From positions 1 to 13,409 of the forward strand of contig CANGVB010000032.1 of NCBI GenBank assembly GCA_947456995.1: a stretch of 13,409 bases of DNA, read 5' to 3'. A model generated the notes under the pieces. That model searched no databases. It was not told the origin of the DNA and saw only the letters and a program-made list of their open reading frames with translations. Made by a program: the position numbers and the translations under genes. This document shows positions 7,078 through 13,409 of the stretch, in pieces (position 1 is the first letter of the stretch; every line of letters begins with the position of its first letter). This DNA comes from Bryobacteraceae bacterium. Lineage in GTDB: Bacteria > Acidobacteriota > Terriglobia > Bryobacterales > Bryobacteraceae.

Positions 7078-7542
7078 GTGGTGGTGACTGCAAATAGCGA
7101 ATTTGATCTGGGCCTTGATCCGTCGCAAGTGCGTGCGGCCCTCGATCGTGTGCTTTCGAGCCCCAAATTCCGTAAGAGTCAATGCCACAGCGAGTTCCTT
7201 CGATTTGTCGTAGAGAAACGGCTTAAGCCTGAGCCGATCCGTGAAGAAGAGATCGGCGTCAACATCTACCGTCGAGAGCAAAACTACGACCCAAGCGATG
7301 ATGCGATTGTGCGCGTCGAAGCTTCGAGGCTCAGGGCACGATTGAAAGAATACTACGAAGACGCGGGCGTCGGCCAGAACTTGCGTTTTGATATTCCTAA
7401 GGGAACCATCTCGCCCGTGATCATCGTCGAGGGAGCTTCTATGGAAAAGCAGGAACGTGGAATCTGGATGTGGACAGGAATTCTCGTAGCCATACTCGGA
7501 GCACTAATCCTGGCTGGCGTCGCCTGGCGAGCCCTTAGTTAG
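7078..7542 (+). CDS. small protein with acidobacterial regulator N-module and C-terminal membrane helix
   Basis: The product has 154 residues if it starts at GTG 7078, which has GGA six bases upstream; GTG at 7081 and 7084 are alternatives. Residues 14-115 match, from memory, a module common at the N-terminus of acidobacterial and myxobacterial regulators, often before TolB-like/TPR or adenylate-cyclase parts: ALDRVLSSPKFRKSQCHSEFL, then EEIGVNIYRREQNYDPSDD, IVRVEASRLRARLKEYYE and LRFDIPKGTISPV. Here it is followed only by a basic/charged linker and one hydrophobic helix (about 130-151), so it should be tail-anchored with the module in the cytosol. Function is unknown. It lies 10 bases after the methyltransferase gene and its stop overlaps the converging gene by 4 bases. 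Confidence 0.7.
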   Translation: MVVTANSEFDLGLDPSQVRAALDRVLSSPKFRKSQCHSEFLRFVVEKRLKPEPIREEEIGVNIYRREQNYDPSDDAIVRVEASRLRARLKEYYEDAGVGQNLRFDIPKGTISPVIIVEGASMEKQERGIWMWTGILVAILGALILAGVAWRALS

Positions 7543-7572
7543 GGAGTCTTGGGCGCGGGCGGAGGGCTTTTT
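7530..7572 (+). terminator. weak possible terminator after the membrane-anchored module gene
   Basis: AGCCCT (7530-7535) can pair with AGGGCT (7563-7568), which is followed by a run of T to 7572. The stem is only 6 bp and the loop is about 27 bases, so it is a poor intrinsic terminator. It lies within the 3' end of the converging gene, where a stop for plus-strand transcription would be expected. Confidence 0.25.
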
Positions 7573-9050
7573 CGCAGCTCTTCAAAATACTTCTGCACGT
7601 AGTTCTGGAAGATCAACGGCACCTCATCACGATGAATGACACCAGAGCTGTCCGAGTGCGCTGCAGACTTCTCTGAGTACCCGGTCTTGAGCGCCTGCGA
7701 TTTTGAACTCGAAACCTCAATCATCATCTCGCCCTGCAGGTTCTGGGCACGCTTTCCAAAGACTTCGCTGATCTTGCCCATCGCCCGTTGCTGTTCGGCC
7801 AACTGGACGTCCTTGTTGCCATCCTGCTTGCCCGTACCGGACTTCTGATCTCCATTGGAAGGCTGATTGGATTTGTCGCCACCCTTGGCCTGCTGATTGG
7901 GGCTCTTCTCGGCTCCTTCACCCTGTTGCTGGCCATTCGGGTCGTTCTGCTGCTGGCCGTTGGCCTGCTGCTTGCCTTGCGATTGCTGGCCCTTGTTGGC
8001 CTGCTGTTGCTGCTGGCCGTTGCCTTGCTGGCCATCCTTCTTATCCTGCGCCTGTTGCTGTTGGCCTTCAGACTTATCCTGCGACTTCAGCTTGTTCATC
8101 ATGTTGGCCATCGCGTCTTTGAACTTGTCCATCAGAGAGTTTTTGTCACCCTGCTGGTTGGCCTGATTCTGCTGTGCACCAGACTTCTTGTCAGCACCGG
8201 CATTGCTCTTTTTGTCGCCGTCTTTGCTGCCCTGGTCGCCAGAGGAATTCTTGTCGCCGGGGGCGGATTGATCGCCCTTCTCGGCACCTTCAGTCTTTTC
8301 GCCTTCCTCAGACGGAGACATCGATTGCTGAAACTGTCCGGGCTTCTGCCCCTGTGAACTCGACTCGGATGAACTCGCCGATTCACTAGCCATCTCTTGG
8401 CCCTTCTCAATGCCCTTCTCTTCCGCCCGCTGCTGCTGAGTCTCGTTCAGGCCAAAGCCATCGAGAGGCTGCCCATTGGGCATCTTGTTCTTGGCCTTGG
8501 CCATCTGCGTCGGCTTCTCGCCTGATGCCAACAGATTGTACATACCGGGAGCGATCGGAGCGCTCAGGTCGAGGCTGGATTGAAACGCATAGCGAAACAC
8601 GAGCAGGCTCAAAGCCACACTGGCCAGCACAACGGCGCGAGCCCAGCCAGAAGGCAAACTAAAGGGCACTGCCATGGATGCCGTAAATTGTGAAGATGCC
8701 GAATCGGCGGCGTCAATCAGGGCATCCGTCAGCCTCGTGCGCGGTTGGCTTTTGACGTGGTGGGCGGTAGAAAAGAGGTCGTAGGTCTGAACCCTCTGAT
8801 CCAGGATCTGGGCAGACTTATAGGCATCGGGCAAGCGGTTCCACACCCGGTAGATCAGGTAGCCAAAGGAGGCCACCGCAAGCAGGACGGGCCAATACCA
8901 GTCGAAAACTTGTGTACCGAGGATGAGCAGTAGAACGAGGCCGGCGGCACCGATCGACAGGGCAACCAGGGCCTGCGAAAAAAGGATCTGAATCTGGAGC
9001 CGACGACGGACGCTCTCGATGAGAGATTGTGCCGTCATAACTGCATCCAT
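7539..9050 (-). CDS. membrane protein with long low-complexity hydrophilic region, function unknown
   Basis: The product has 503 residues in three parts. Residues 1-160 hold three hydrophobic helices (about 23-46, 50-68 and 136-155) with a conserved-looking segment between, including LDQRVQTYDLFSTAHHVKS. Residues 180-415 are extremely rich in Gln, Gly, Lys, Ser and Asp, with three NGQQQ units and one short amphipathic stretch, LMDKFKDAMANMMNKLKSQ (306-324). The last 80 residues are ordered-looking and end with RDEVPLIFQNYVQKYFEELRK, then a Pro tail. I recall similar C-termini in acidobacterial membrane proteins near BatA-like genes, but cannot name a family. The start is ATG 9050 or ATG 9038. 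It is the last gene of the minus-strand run, 4 bases after the hydrolase stop. Confidence 0.72.
   Translation of the reverse strand: MDAVMTAQSLIESVRRRLQIQILFSQALVALSIGAAGLVLLLILGTQVFDWYWPVLLAVASFGYLIYRVWNRLPDAYKSAQILDQRVQTYDLFSTAHHVKSQPRTRLTDALIDAADSASSQFTASMAVPFSLPSGWARAVVLASVALSLLVFRYAFQSSLDLSAPIAPGMYNLLASGEKPTQMAKAKNKMPNGQPLDGFGLNETQQQRAEEKGIEKGQEMASESASSSESSSQGQKPGQFQQSMSPSEEGEKTEGAEKGDQSAPGDKNSSGDQGSKDGDKKSNAGADKKSGAQQNQANQQGDKNSLMDKFKDAMANMMNKLKSQDKSEGQQQQAQDKKDGQQGNGQQQQQANKGQQSQGKQQANGQQQNDPNGQQQGEGAEKSPNQQAKGGDKSNQPSNGDQKSGTGKQDGNKDVQLAEQQRAMGKISEVFGKRAQNLQGEMMIEVSSSKSQALKTGYSEKSAAHSDSSGVIHRDEVPLIFQNYVQKYFEELRKSPPPAPKTP
7806..8513 (-). repeat. low-complexity Gln/Gly/Lys/Ser coding repeat
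   Basis: This stretch encodes residues 180-415 of the 503-residue membrane protein. Imperfect repeats of Gln codons are visible: TGCTGCTGGCCGTTG occurs at 7948-7962 and again at 8008-8022 (plus-strand reading), a 60-base offset. NGQQQ occurs three times (residues 344, 364 and 372). Replication slippage may have shaped it. Confidence 0.7.
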
Positions 9051-9054
9051 TATG

Positions 9055-9684
9055 TCAGAGCGGGCCAGTGAGAACTACAGCCTCTTCAAAGGCTTCGAGA
9101 TTATCGACAAAGAAATGATCTTTCGATTCCACCCACTTCACTTCTTTCGGCTCGGGCAGAGTAGCGAAGAAGGCCTCAAAGTCCGGCCGGGGGCCGTGCT
9201 CGTCGTTGGTGGAATGGATAAAGACCTTGGGGATTTTGACTTCTGAAATGTATTCGCGGTTCGGATACTTGGTCGGGTAGCCGATCGGGATCACCTTGGT
9301 TGCCTGCGGGTAGTCCAGCGCCAGCTTGAGAGCAATGCGAGAGCCAAAGCTGAAGCCGGCGATGGCAAAGGGAAGATCCGGGTAGCGCCCACGCAAAAAC
9401 TCAAGGCATGCGCGACCATCTTCGATCTCACCAACACCGTGGTCGTACTCGCCCTGGCTCAGATTTACGCCGCGGTAGTTGAAGCGAAGGACAACCGCCC
9501 CCGCCTTGCGCAAACCGCGCGCGGTGCGATGCACCACACGGGTATGCATGGTTCCGCCGTGTTGCGGATGCGGATGGCAAACCAGCACAGCGGCAATGGG
9601 CTCGCCGTCTTCGGGCTCTTCCAGCAGAGCTTCAAGATCACCAACCGGCCCGGGGATCTTGAGCGATTCAATCTTGCGAGGCAT
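9055..9684 (-). CDS. predicted alpha/beta hydrolase (COG2945-like)
   Basis: The product has 209 residues and an alpha/beta-hydrolase fold. The family-typical CHPHPQHGGTMHTRVV (36-51) supplies the oxyanion region, and LRFNYRGVNLSQGEYDHGVGE (66-86) follows. The nucleophile elbow is GFSFG with Ser112. The likely acid is Asp161 (STNDEHGP) and the likely base is His190 (SKDHFF), completing the triad. No signal peptide is present, so it is cytosolic. The substrate is unknown; esterase activity is the usual prediction for such proteins. The length matches the family. The ATG is 5 bases after the yajQ stop, so the two are probably co-transcribed. Confidence 0.88.
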   Translation of the reverse strand: MPRKIESLKIPGPVGDLEALLEEPEDGEPIAAVLVCHPHPQHGGTMHTRVVHRTARGLRKAGAVVLRFNYRGVNLSQGEYDHGVGEIEDGRACLEFLRGRYPDLPFAIAGFSFGSRIALKLALDYPQATKVIPIGYPTKYPNREYISEVKIPKVFIHSTNDEHGPRPDFEAFFATLPEPKEVKWVESKDHFFVDNLEAFEEAVVLTGPL

Positions 9685-9689
9685 TGCGT

Positions 9690-10187
9690 CTAACGGTAGT
9701 TGGTGAACTGGAGTTCGACGCCGAAATCTTTACCGCGCAGCAGTGCGATCACTTCCTGCAGGGTGTCACGATCTTTGCTGGCAACACGTACATAGTCACC
9801 CATGATCGAAGGCGTCACCTTGAGCTTGGACTCTTTGATCAGCTTCACGACTTCTTTGGCCTTCTCCGTCTCAAGCCCCTGCTTGAGCTTGATCTCCTGG
9901 CGGACGCTCGACCCGGCGGCAGGGGTGACAGTGCCGTAATCGAGGTTCCCGATCGGGACACCGCGCTTGAGCAACTTGGACTGCAGAATGTCGTTGACGG
10001 CCTTGATCTTGTAGTCGTCAGCAGAGGCGAGGATGATCTTGAGATCTTTTTCGTTCAGCTCGATCGAAGACTTGGAGTCTTTCAAATCGTAGCGGGCGAT
10101 GACTTCTTTAAGCGCCTGAGAGATGGCATTTACCACCTCGGGCATTTCGATTTTCGAGACGACGTCGAATGAATTGTCGCTAGCCAT
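9690..10187 (-). CDS. yajQ: YajQ family cyclic di-GMP/nucleotide-binding protein
   Basis: The product has 165 residues, the standard length for YajQ (DUF520/UPF0234). It starts with SFDVVSKIEMPEVVNAI and has RYDLKDSKSSIEL, YKIKAVNDILQSKLLKRGV, then LKQGLETEKAKEVVKLIKESKLKVTPSI, and ends with the conserved GKDFGVELQFTNYR; all are classic for the family. Two ferredoxin-like domains are expected. In Xanthomonas a YajQ protein binds cyclic di-GMP and acts with a transcription factor; in other bacteria nucleotide or RNA binding has been reported. The gene starts 4 bases after the response regulator stop. No Shine-Dalgarno sequence precedes the ATG. Confidence 0.96.
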   Translation of the reverse strand: MASDNSFDVVSKIEMPEVVNAISQALKEVIARYDLKDSKSSIELNEKDLKIILASADDYKIKAVNDILQSKLLKRGVPIGNLDYGTVTPAAGSSVRQEIKLKQGLETEKAKEVVKLIKESKLKVTPSIMGDYVRVASKDRDTLQEVIALLRGKDFGVELQFTNYR

Positions 10188-10191
10188 ATTT

Positions 10192-10761
10192 TTAGTGACC
10201 GAGGGCGATCAGTACGCGCTCGGTAACCTCCTTGATAATCGTGGGCATGCTTGCTTCGAGCGCCAGCGTAACAGCGGCGCGGATACGCTCGGGGTCAACC
10301 TCGGGCTGGGCCACATTCGCGCTGGGAGCGAAGCGCGTTACTGGCTTGACCTGCAGATCGAGTTCGGCGGCAAACAACCCGCGTGAATATTGTGCAGCCT
10401 CAGCGAGAGGACGGATGGTGTGCAAAACCTCCGACGCCTCAAAAGGCTTTTTTATAATTGCATCACATCCGGCGGCCTTGGCTTGAGACTCGCTAAACGG
10501 CTCAAGCAAACCTGCTGTCAGAACCACACGAATCGCCTGATGGCGCGGATGCGTTTTGATCCAGTGGCAGATCTCATAGCCAGACCGATTGGGCAGAAAG
10601 ACGTCGGCGATAACAACGTCGGGTGAAAACCGGTCTAGAGCCGGATAGACAGCCGAACCGTCCGATACCTGTTCTACGTCGAAGCCTTCGCCGGCAAGAA
10701 TACGAGCACCAATGCGCTGGGCGTGCGGGCTATCGTCTGCCAGAAGAACGCGGGCGATCAA
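10192..10761 (-). CDS. response regulator, receiver domain plus short helical tail
   Basis: The product has 189 residues. The receiver domain covers about 1-120: acidic pair Asp9-Asp10, phosphoacceptor Asp53 (VVIADVFLPNRSGYEIC), Thr82 and Lys105 (KKPF). All key residues are intact, so it should be phosphorylatable. After a Pro/Ala linker, the last 35 residues (PERIRAAVTLALEASMPTIIKEVTERVLIALGH region) form an amphipathic helix pair and not a DNA-binding or enzymatic domain. Output is therefore probably by protein contact. No histidine kinase is in the window. Translation must begin at TTG 10761, since the next in-frame ATG is near residue 172; the TTG overlaps the bamD stop as TTGA, and the (AAG)n run encoding the BamD Lys tail sits just upstream and may aid ribosome binding. 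Confidence 0.88.
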   Translation of the reverse strand: MIARVLLADDSPHAQRIGARILAGEGFDVEQVSDGSAVYPALDRFSPDVVIADVFLPNRSGYEICHWIKTHPRHQAIRVVLTAGLLEPFSESQAKAAGCDAIIKKPFEASEVLHTIRPLAEAAQYSRGLFAAELDLQVKPVTRFAPSANVAQPEVDPERIRAAVTLALEASMPTIIKEVTERVLIALGH

Positions 10762-11978
10762 TTCTTCTTCTTTTTCGGTTCCTTAACCTTCTTCTGCTTC
10801 TTGACAGGTTCAATCGTGCCCTTCGAGACGATGGGAGCATTCTGATCGGCAGCGGCAGCCGTAGCAGCAGGAGGAGTGGCAGCAGCGGGATCGGCAGGCT
10901 TGTTCAGCCGGGCATCCGGGTTGCTGTCGAGGGTAGAACCGTCAGGCACGGTAGACACTGTAACGTCGGTGGTGCCGCTGCCAGCAGCCACGGGTACCGG
11001 GATATTCAGCGGGATCGTCGGTCGGATCGCAGTCATGGCGGGATCACCGGTCTTGGCAGCCATTCGAACATCAGGTCCGCGCTTGAGCATATTGCCAACC
11101 GGTGACATCATGCCGGCTTTGGAGCGGTTTTCCGCTTCGTACTTCATGCGGGCCACTGCCTTGGGGTCTGCTTCGGGAACGGCCATTTCCATTTCCTGCA
11201 GGCGCTTCTTGGCATCCTCGGCAAAAGCGCTCAAAGGATAATCGCGAACCAGCTTGGCATAGGCTTTGCCGGAGCGGTCTTTGAAGCGGGGGCCCATCTT
11301 CGTGTAAGCATCACCCATCTTGAAGAGAGCTTCATCAGCCCGGGAGTAAAGCGGGTACTGATCGGTCAGAGCCTGTAGGCGGTTGGAGCTCGACGCCCAG
11401 GACTGCTTCTTGTAGTAGAAGTCACTGACGCGCATTTCGCCTTCTGCCAGGGCTTCCTGGATGTTGCGAACAAACTGGGCAGCGCGCGGGGCAAACTTCG
11501 AATTGGGGAATTGAATCAGCAACTGACGGCATTCGTCTTCGGCACGCAGGGCGTGCATGTTGTCGCGGTCGGCCTTCTCCATCTGCTTGTAGTGGATCAT
11601 GCAGACCTTCTCTTGCGATTCGGCTGCTTCTTCCATCGTGGGGTAGAAGAGGATGAAGTCTTTATACTCGGCTTCGGCCTGGGCGAGGCCATTGCCGCCG
11701 CCTTCACGGAACCAGCTATCGGCGATGGCGAGCTTGGCTTTGGCCAGGAATTCGCTGGTGTCGTAAGTGTTGATGAGGGTTTGCAGGGTGAGGCGCGCGA
11801 CTTCGAAGCGGCCACGCTCGATGTCACCGACGGCCTTGTCGTACAAGACCTTGTCAGGCTGCTGTGTGTCTTTGGTGATGGGGTTTTCGTATTTGCGCTT
11901 CCGGCAACCCGATGAAAGGGCCAGAAGGACCGTGAGCAACACCAAACCGCTCAGGCGAACGACGTAGAAAGAACGCAT
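10758..11978 (-). CDS. bamD: BamD-like outer-membrane assembly lipoprotein with long C-terminal tail
   Basis: The product has 406 residues. It starts with a lipoprotein signal peptide and the lipobox LSSGC; the lipidated Cys is residue 25. Tetratricopeptide-like repeats follow (about 40-265), with DKAVGDIERGRFEVARLTLQ, AEAEYKDFILFYP and AYAKLVRDYPLSAFAEDAKKRLQEM, which are typical of BamD/YfiO. BamD supports the BamA machine that inserts outer-membrane beta-barrels. The usual BamD has about 245 residues; here roughly 140 extra residues, rich in Pro, Ala and Thr, end in a very Lys-rich tail (9 Lys in the last 15). ATG 11978 is chosen because AGAGGT lies six bases upstream; TTG 11981 would be too close. 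It lies 37 bases after rpe. Confidence 0.85.
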   Translation of the reverse strand: MRSFYVVRLSGLVLLTVLLALSSGCRKRKYENPITKDTQQPDKVLYDKAVGDIERGRFEVARLTLQTLINTYDTSEFLAKAKLAIADSWFREGGGNGLAQAEAEYKDFILFYPTMEEAAESQEKVCMIHYKQMEKADRDNMHALRAEDECRQLLIQFPNSKFAPRAAQFVRNIQEALAEGEMRVSDFYYKKQSWASSSNRLQALTDQYPLYSRADEALFKMGDAYTKMGPRFKDRSGKAYAKLVRDYPLSAFAEDAKKRLQEMEMAVPEADPKAVARMKYEAENRSKAGMMSPVGNMLKRGPDVRMAAKTGDPAMTAIRPTIPLNIPVPVAAGSGTTDVTVSTVPDGSTLDSNPDARLNKPADPAAATPPAATAAAADQNAPIVSKGTIEPVKKQKKVKEPKKKKN

Positions 11979-11984
11979 CAATGT

Positions 11985-11990
11985 ACCTCT
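11985..11990 (-). promoter_or_regulatory. Shine-Dalgarno sequence of the bamD-like gene
   Basis: AGAGGT on the minus strand is six bases before ATG 11978. It is the clearest ribosome binding site in the window and decides this start over TTG 11981. Confidence 0.7.
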
Positions 11991-12015
11991 AGTAGTTTAA
12001 CTCTTAGCAAGAGCT

Positions 12016-12699
12016 TTAGGCGAGCAGTTGTCTGCCAGCGGAAGCGCGAGCGTGGAGATCACGCACAGCTGTGGCCGGAGATTCACTGCGAAAGACGGAC
12101 GAACCGGCAACAAACCAGTCGCAACCGGCCTCGGAAACTTCGAGGATATTGGACAGGTCGACGCCGCCATCGATCTCAATGCAGTAGTTGAGGTTACGCT
12201 GGCGGCGGATCTGGTCGAGTTGACGGATCTTGTGTAGCGCAGCGGGAATAAATTTTTGACCACCATAGCCGGGGTTGACACTCATGACAAGCACGAAGTC
12301 TGCCAAACCAAGGACATCATCGAGGGTATGAACCGGAGTAGCAGGGTTGAGCACCACGCCAGCCTTGGCACCGGTGGCCTGAATAAGCGACAAAGTACGG
12401 TGCAGGTGAGGACTGGCCTCCTGATGAACCGAAATGGAATCGGCACCAGCGGCGCGGAAGGCTTCGACGTAGCGCTCGGGCTCAACAATCATCAGGTGAA
12501 CGTCGAGCCAGCATTTGGTGACCTTTCGGATCGATTCGAGAATCGGCAGGCCCATCGAAATGTTGGGGACAAAGCGGCCGTCCATCACGTCGTAGTGGAG
12601 CATGGTGGTGCCTGCTGATTCGACGATTGCGATCTCCTGGCCGAGGCGGGTGAAGTCGGCGGCAAGGAGGCTGGGCAGGATCTGGATGTCGTGGCTCAT
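12016..12699 (-). CDS. rpe: ribulose-phosphate 3-epimerase
   Basis: The product has 227 residues, the normal size of this (beta/alpha)8 enzyme that interconverts ribulose 5-phosphate and xylulose 5-phosphate in the pentose phosphate and Calvin routes. The metal ligands His35 and Asp37 (LHYDVMDGRFVPN), His68 (LDVHLM) and Asp177 (EIDGGV) are all present; the two Asp residues are the catalytic acid/base pair. The phosphate loop NPGYGGQKF (142-150) and the terminal GSSVF are also intact. Its ATG overlaps the rsmB stop as ATGA, so translation is coupled. The start is confirmed by SHDIQILPSLLAADF, the typical N-terminus. Confidence 0.97.
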   Translation of the reverse strand: MSHDIQILPSLLAADFTRLGQEIAIVESAGTTMLHYDVMDGRFVPNISMGLPILESIRKVTKCWLDVHLMIVEPERYVEAFRAAGADSISVHQEASPHLHRTLSLIQATGAKAGVVLNPATPVHTLDDVLGLADFVLVMSVNPGYGGQKFIPAALHKIRQLDQIRRQRNLNYCIEIDGGVDLSNILEVSEAGCDWFVAGSSVFRSESPATAVRDLHARASAGRQLLA

Positions 12700-13409
12700 G
12701 AATTTTTCTGTATTACTGCGGCGAAGAAACCGTCGCCGGGATCGATGCCGGGGATGCGCCTATGCATCTCAACCTTCATATCTGAACAGACGGCGCGGAT
12801 CACTTCCTCATTTTCTTCTTTTTCGAGAGAGCATGTCGAATAAACAAGGGTGCCCCCGGGGGCAAGGGCGTCGAGAGCGTTCTTGAGAATCTCCTTTTGA
12901 CGGCCCGACTGGCGCTCGAACTCTTCCGGGGTCAATCGCCACTTGATTTCAGGATTGCGCCCGAGGGTGCCAGTTCCAGAGCACGGGACATCGGCGAGGA
13001 TCCGGTCGAATTGCCGGCTGAAGGGCAAAGGATAAGCCGCGTCGAGATGGACGAGGGGAATACCGATCTGTTGCAGCGGCAGAAGACGCTTAAAGCTACG
13101 GTCGCAGGCGATCGCCTTCAGATTCTCCGTCTTGAGAGCCTGCCAGGTCTTGTTGCCGGGAGCTGCGCAGAGGTCGAGATAGGTGTTGCCGGGTTGCAGG
13201 TTCAGATGCGGGACAACGGAGCGGGCACCGGGGTCCATACCTTTTTCAGGAGCTTTCAGGAATGCGAGGGCGATGGTGCGGGTGAGGTCTGCTCCAAATT
13301 GTTTGACCCACTTTATGTAGAGCCATTCCGGGAGGCAGAGCTCGATGGTGGGGTCTGGAAAGTTGAGGACACGCTTGTGGACTTTGCGCAGAACGGCATT
13401 AACGAGGCC
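12696..13409 (-). CDS. rsmB: 16S rRNA m5C967 methyltransferase RsmB (5' end missing)
   Basis: The frame runs through the right edge, giving the C-terminal 237 residues of a protein of about 430. At the edge, GLVNAVLRKV is the last helix of the NusB-like domain, which points to RsmB among RNA m5C methyltransferases. Then LPEWLYIKWVKQFG and the SAM domain follow: motif I LDLCAAPGNKT (codons 78-88), PCSGTGTLGRNPEIKW with the first Cys (codon 143) and STCSLEKEENEEVI with the nucleophile Cys (codon 193). The two Cys are 50 residues apart, as in E. coli RsmB. Motif I has GN in place of the usual GG. It methylates C967 of 16S rRNA in E. coli numbering. It is the first visible gene of the minus-strand run. 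Confidence 0.93.
   Translation of the reverse strand, partial: GLVNAVLRKVHKRVLNFPDPTIELCLPEWLYIKWVKQFGADLTRTIALAFLKAPEKGMDPGARSVVPHLNLQPGNTYLDLCAAPGNKTWQALKTENLKAIACDRSFKRLLPLQQIGIPLVHLDAAYPLPFSRQFDRILADVPCSGTGTLGRNPEIKWRLTPEEFERQSGRQKEILKNALDALAPGGTLVYSTCSLEKEENEEVIRAVCSDMKVEMHRRIPGIDPGDGFFAAVIQKNS

Noticed and set aside
7520..7530. Near-palindrome TCGCCTGGCGA at the end of the signalling-module gene.
   Set aside because: The centre leaves too small a loop for a stable hairpin, and the sequence is explained by coding for Ala-Trp-Arg.
7788..8357. Plus-strand open frame of 189 codons with a very hydrophobic, Leu-rich product that looks like a membrane protein.
   Set aside because: It is the antisense of the Gln-rich part of the minus-strand gene: CAG/CAA codons read as CTG/TTG in reverse. 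The minus-strand frame has a proper ordered N- and C-terminus and operon spacing.
9684..10172. Plus-strand open frame of 162 codons opposite yajQ.
   Set aside because: The minus-strand product is a textbook YajQ; the antisense product shows no domain features.
11511..11915. Plus-strand open frame of 134 codons opposite the bamD-like gene.
   Set aside because: It covers the TPR region of a clear lipoprotein gene and has no independent support.
12001..12013. Small hairpin CTCTT-AGC-AAGAG between rpe and bamD, considered as a terminator.
   Set aside because: The stem is 5 bp, AT-rich, and is not followed by a T run on the minus strand; the next gene is probably co-transcribed.

Overview
The window reads as a compact bacterial chromosome segment of about 58% GC by eye, most likely from an Acidobacteriota relative of the Solibacter/Bryobacter type. 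This placement is an inference. It rests on a signal-input module that acidobacteria use often (7078-7542), a GMC oxidoreductase with a Cys-rich insert, an ECF sigma/NrsF pair, a Tat-exported Gfo/Idh/MocA protein and a BamD with a long tail. I see no tRNA, rRNA, insertion sequence, phage gene or CRISPR array. Nearly every base is coding, and no intergenic gap exceeds about 35 bases, so no gene-free stretch needs separate description.

Layout, left part (mostly + strand). A GMC oxidoreductase cut by the left edge (1-1242) overlaps a YihY/BrkB membrane protein (1230-2042). A YceI-like protein on the minus strand (2029-2490) faces away from an ECF sigma factor (2521-3060), which is start-stop coupled to an NrsF/DUF1109 anti-sigma membrane protein (3057-3632). 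Next are a Tat-signal Gfo/Idh/MocA protein (3660-5063), an NfeD-type membrane protein (5070-5501), its SPFH/paraslipin partner (5512-6462), a class I methyltransferase coupled to it (6459-7067), and a small protein carrying a signalling module and one C-terminal membrane helix (7078-7542).

Layout, right part (minus strand, read from right to left). One tight seven-gene run starts outside the window: rsmB (cut by the right edge), rpe, a bamD-like lipoprotein gene, a receiver-only response regulator, yajQ, an alpha/beta hydrolase, and a 503-residue membrane protein with a very long Gln/Gly/Lys/Ser-rich hydrophilic region. Joins are 4-base overlaps or gaps of 4 to about 37 bases, so co-transcription is likely.

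How the genes may work together. The sigma/NrsF pair looks like a membrane stress sensor with two conserved cysteines. The divergent YceI-like gene is a plausible target. NfeD and SPFH form the standard membrane-microdomain pair. The minus-strand run mixes ribosome modification (RsmB), pentose phosphate metabolism (Rpe), outer-membrane assembly (BamD) and signalling (response regulator, YajQ). I see no clear defence or otherwise wholly new system. The least explained items are the 503-residue low-complexity membrane protein, the membrane-anchored signalling module, and the coupling of a response regulator and YajQ to BamD.
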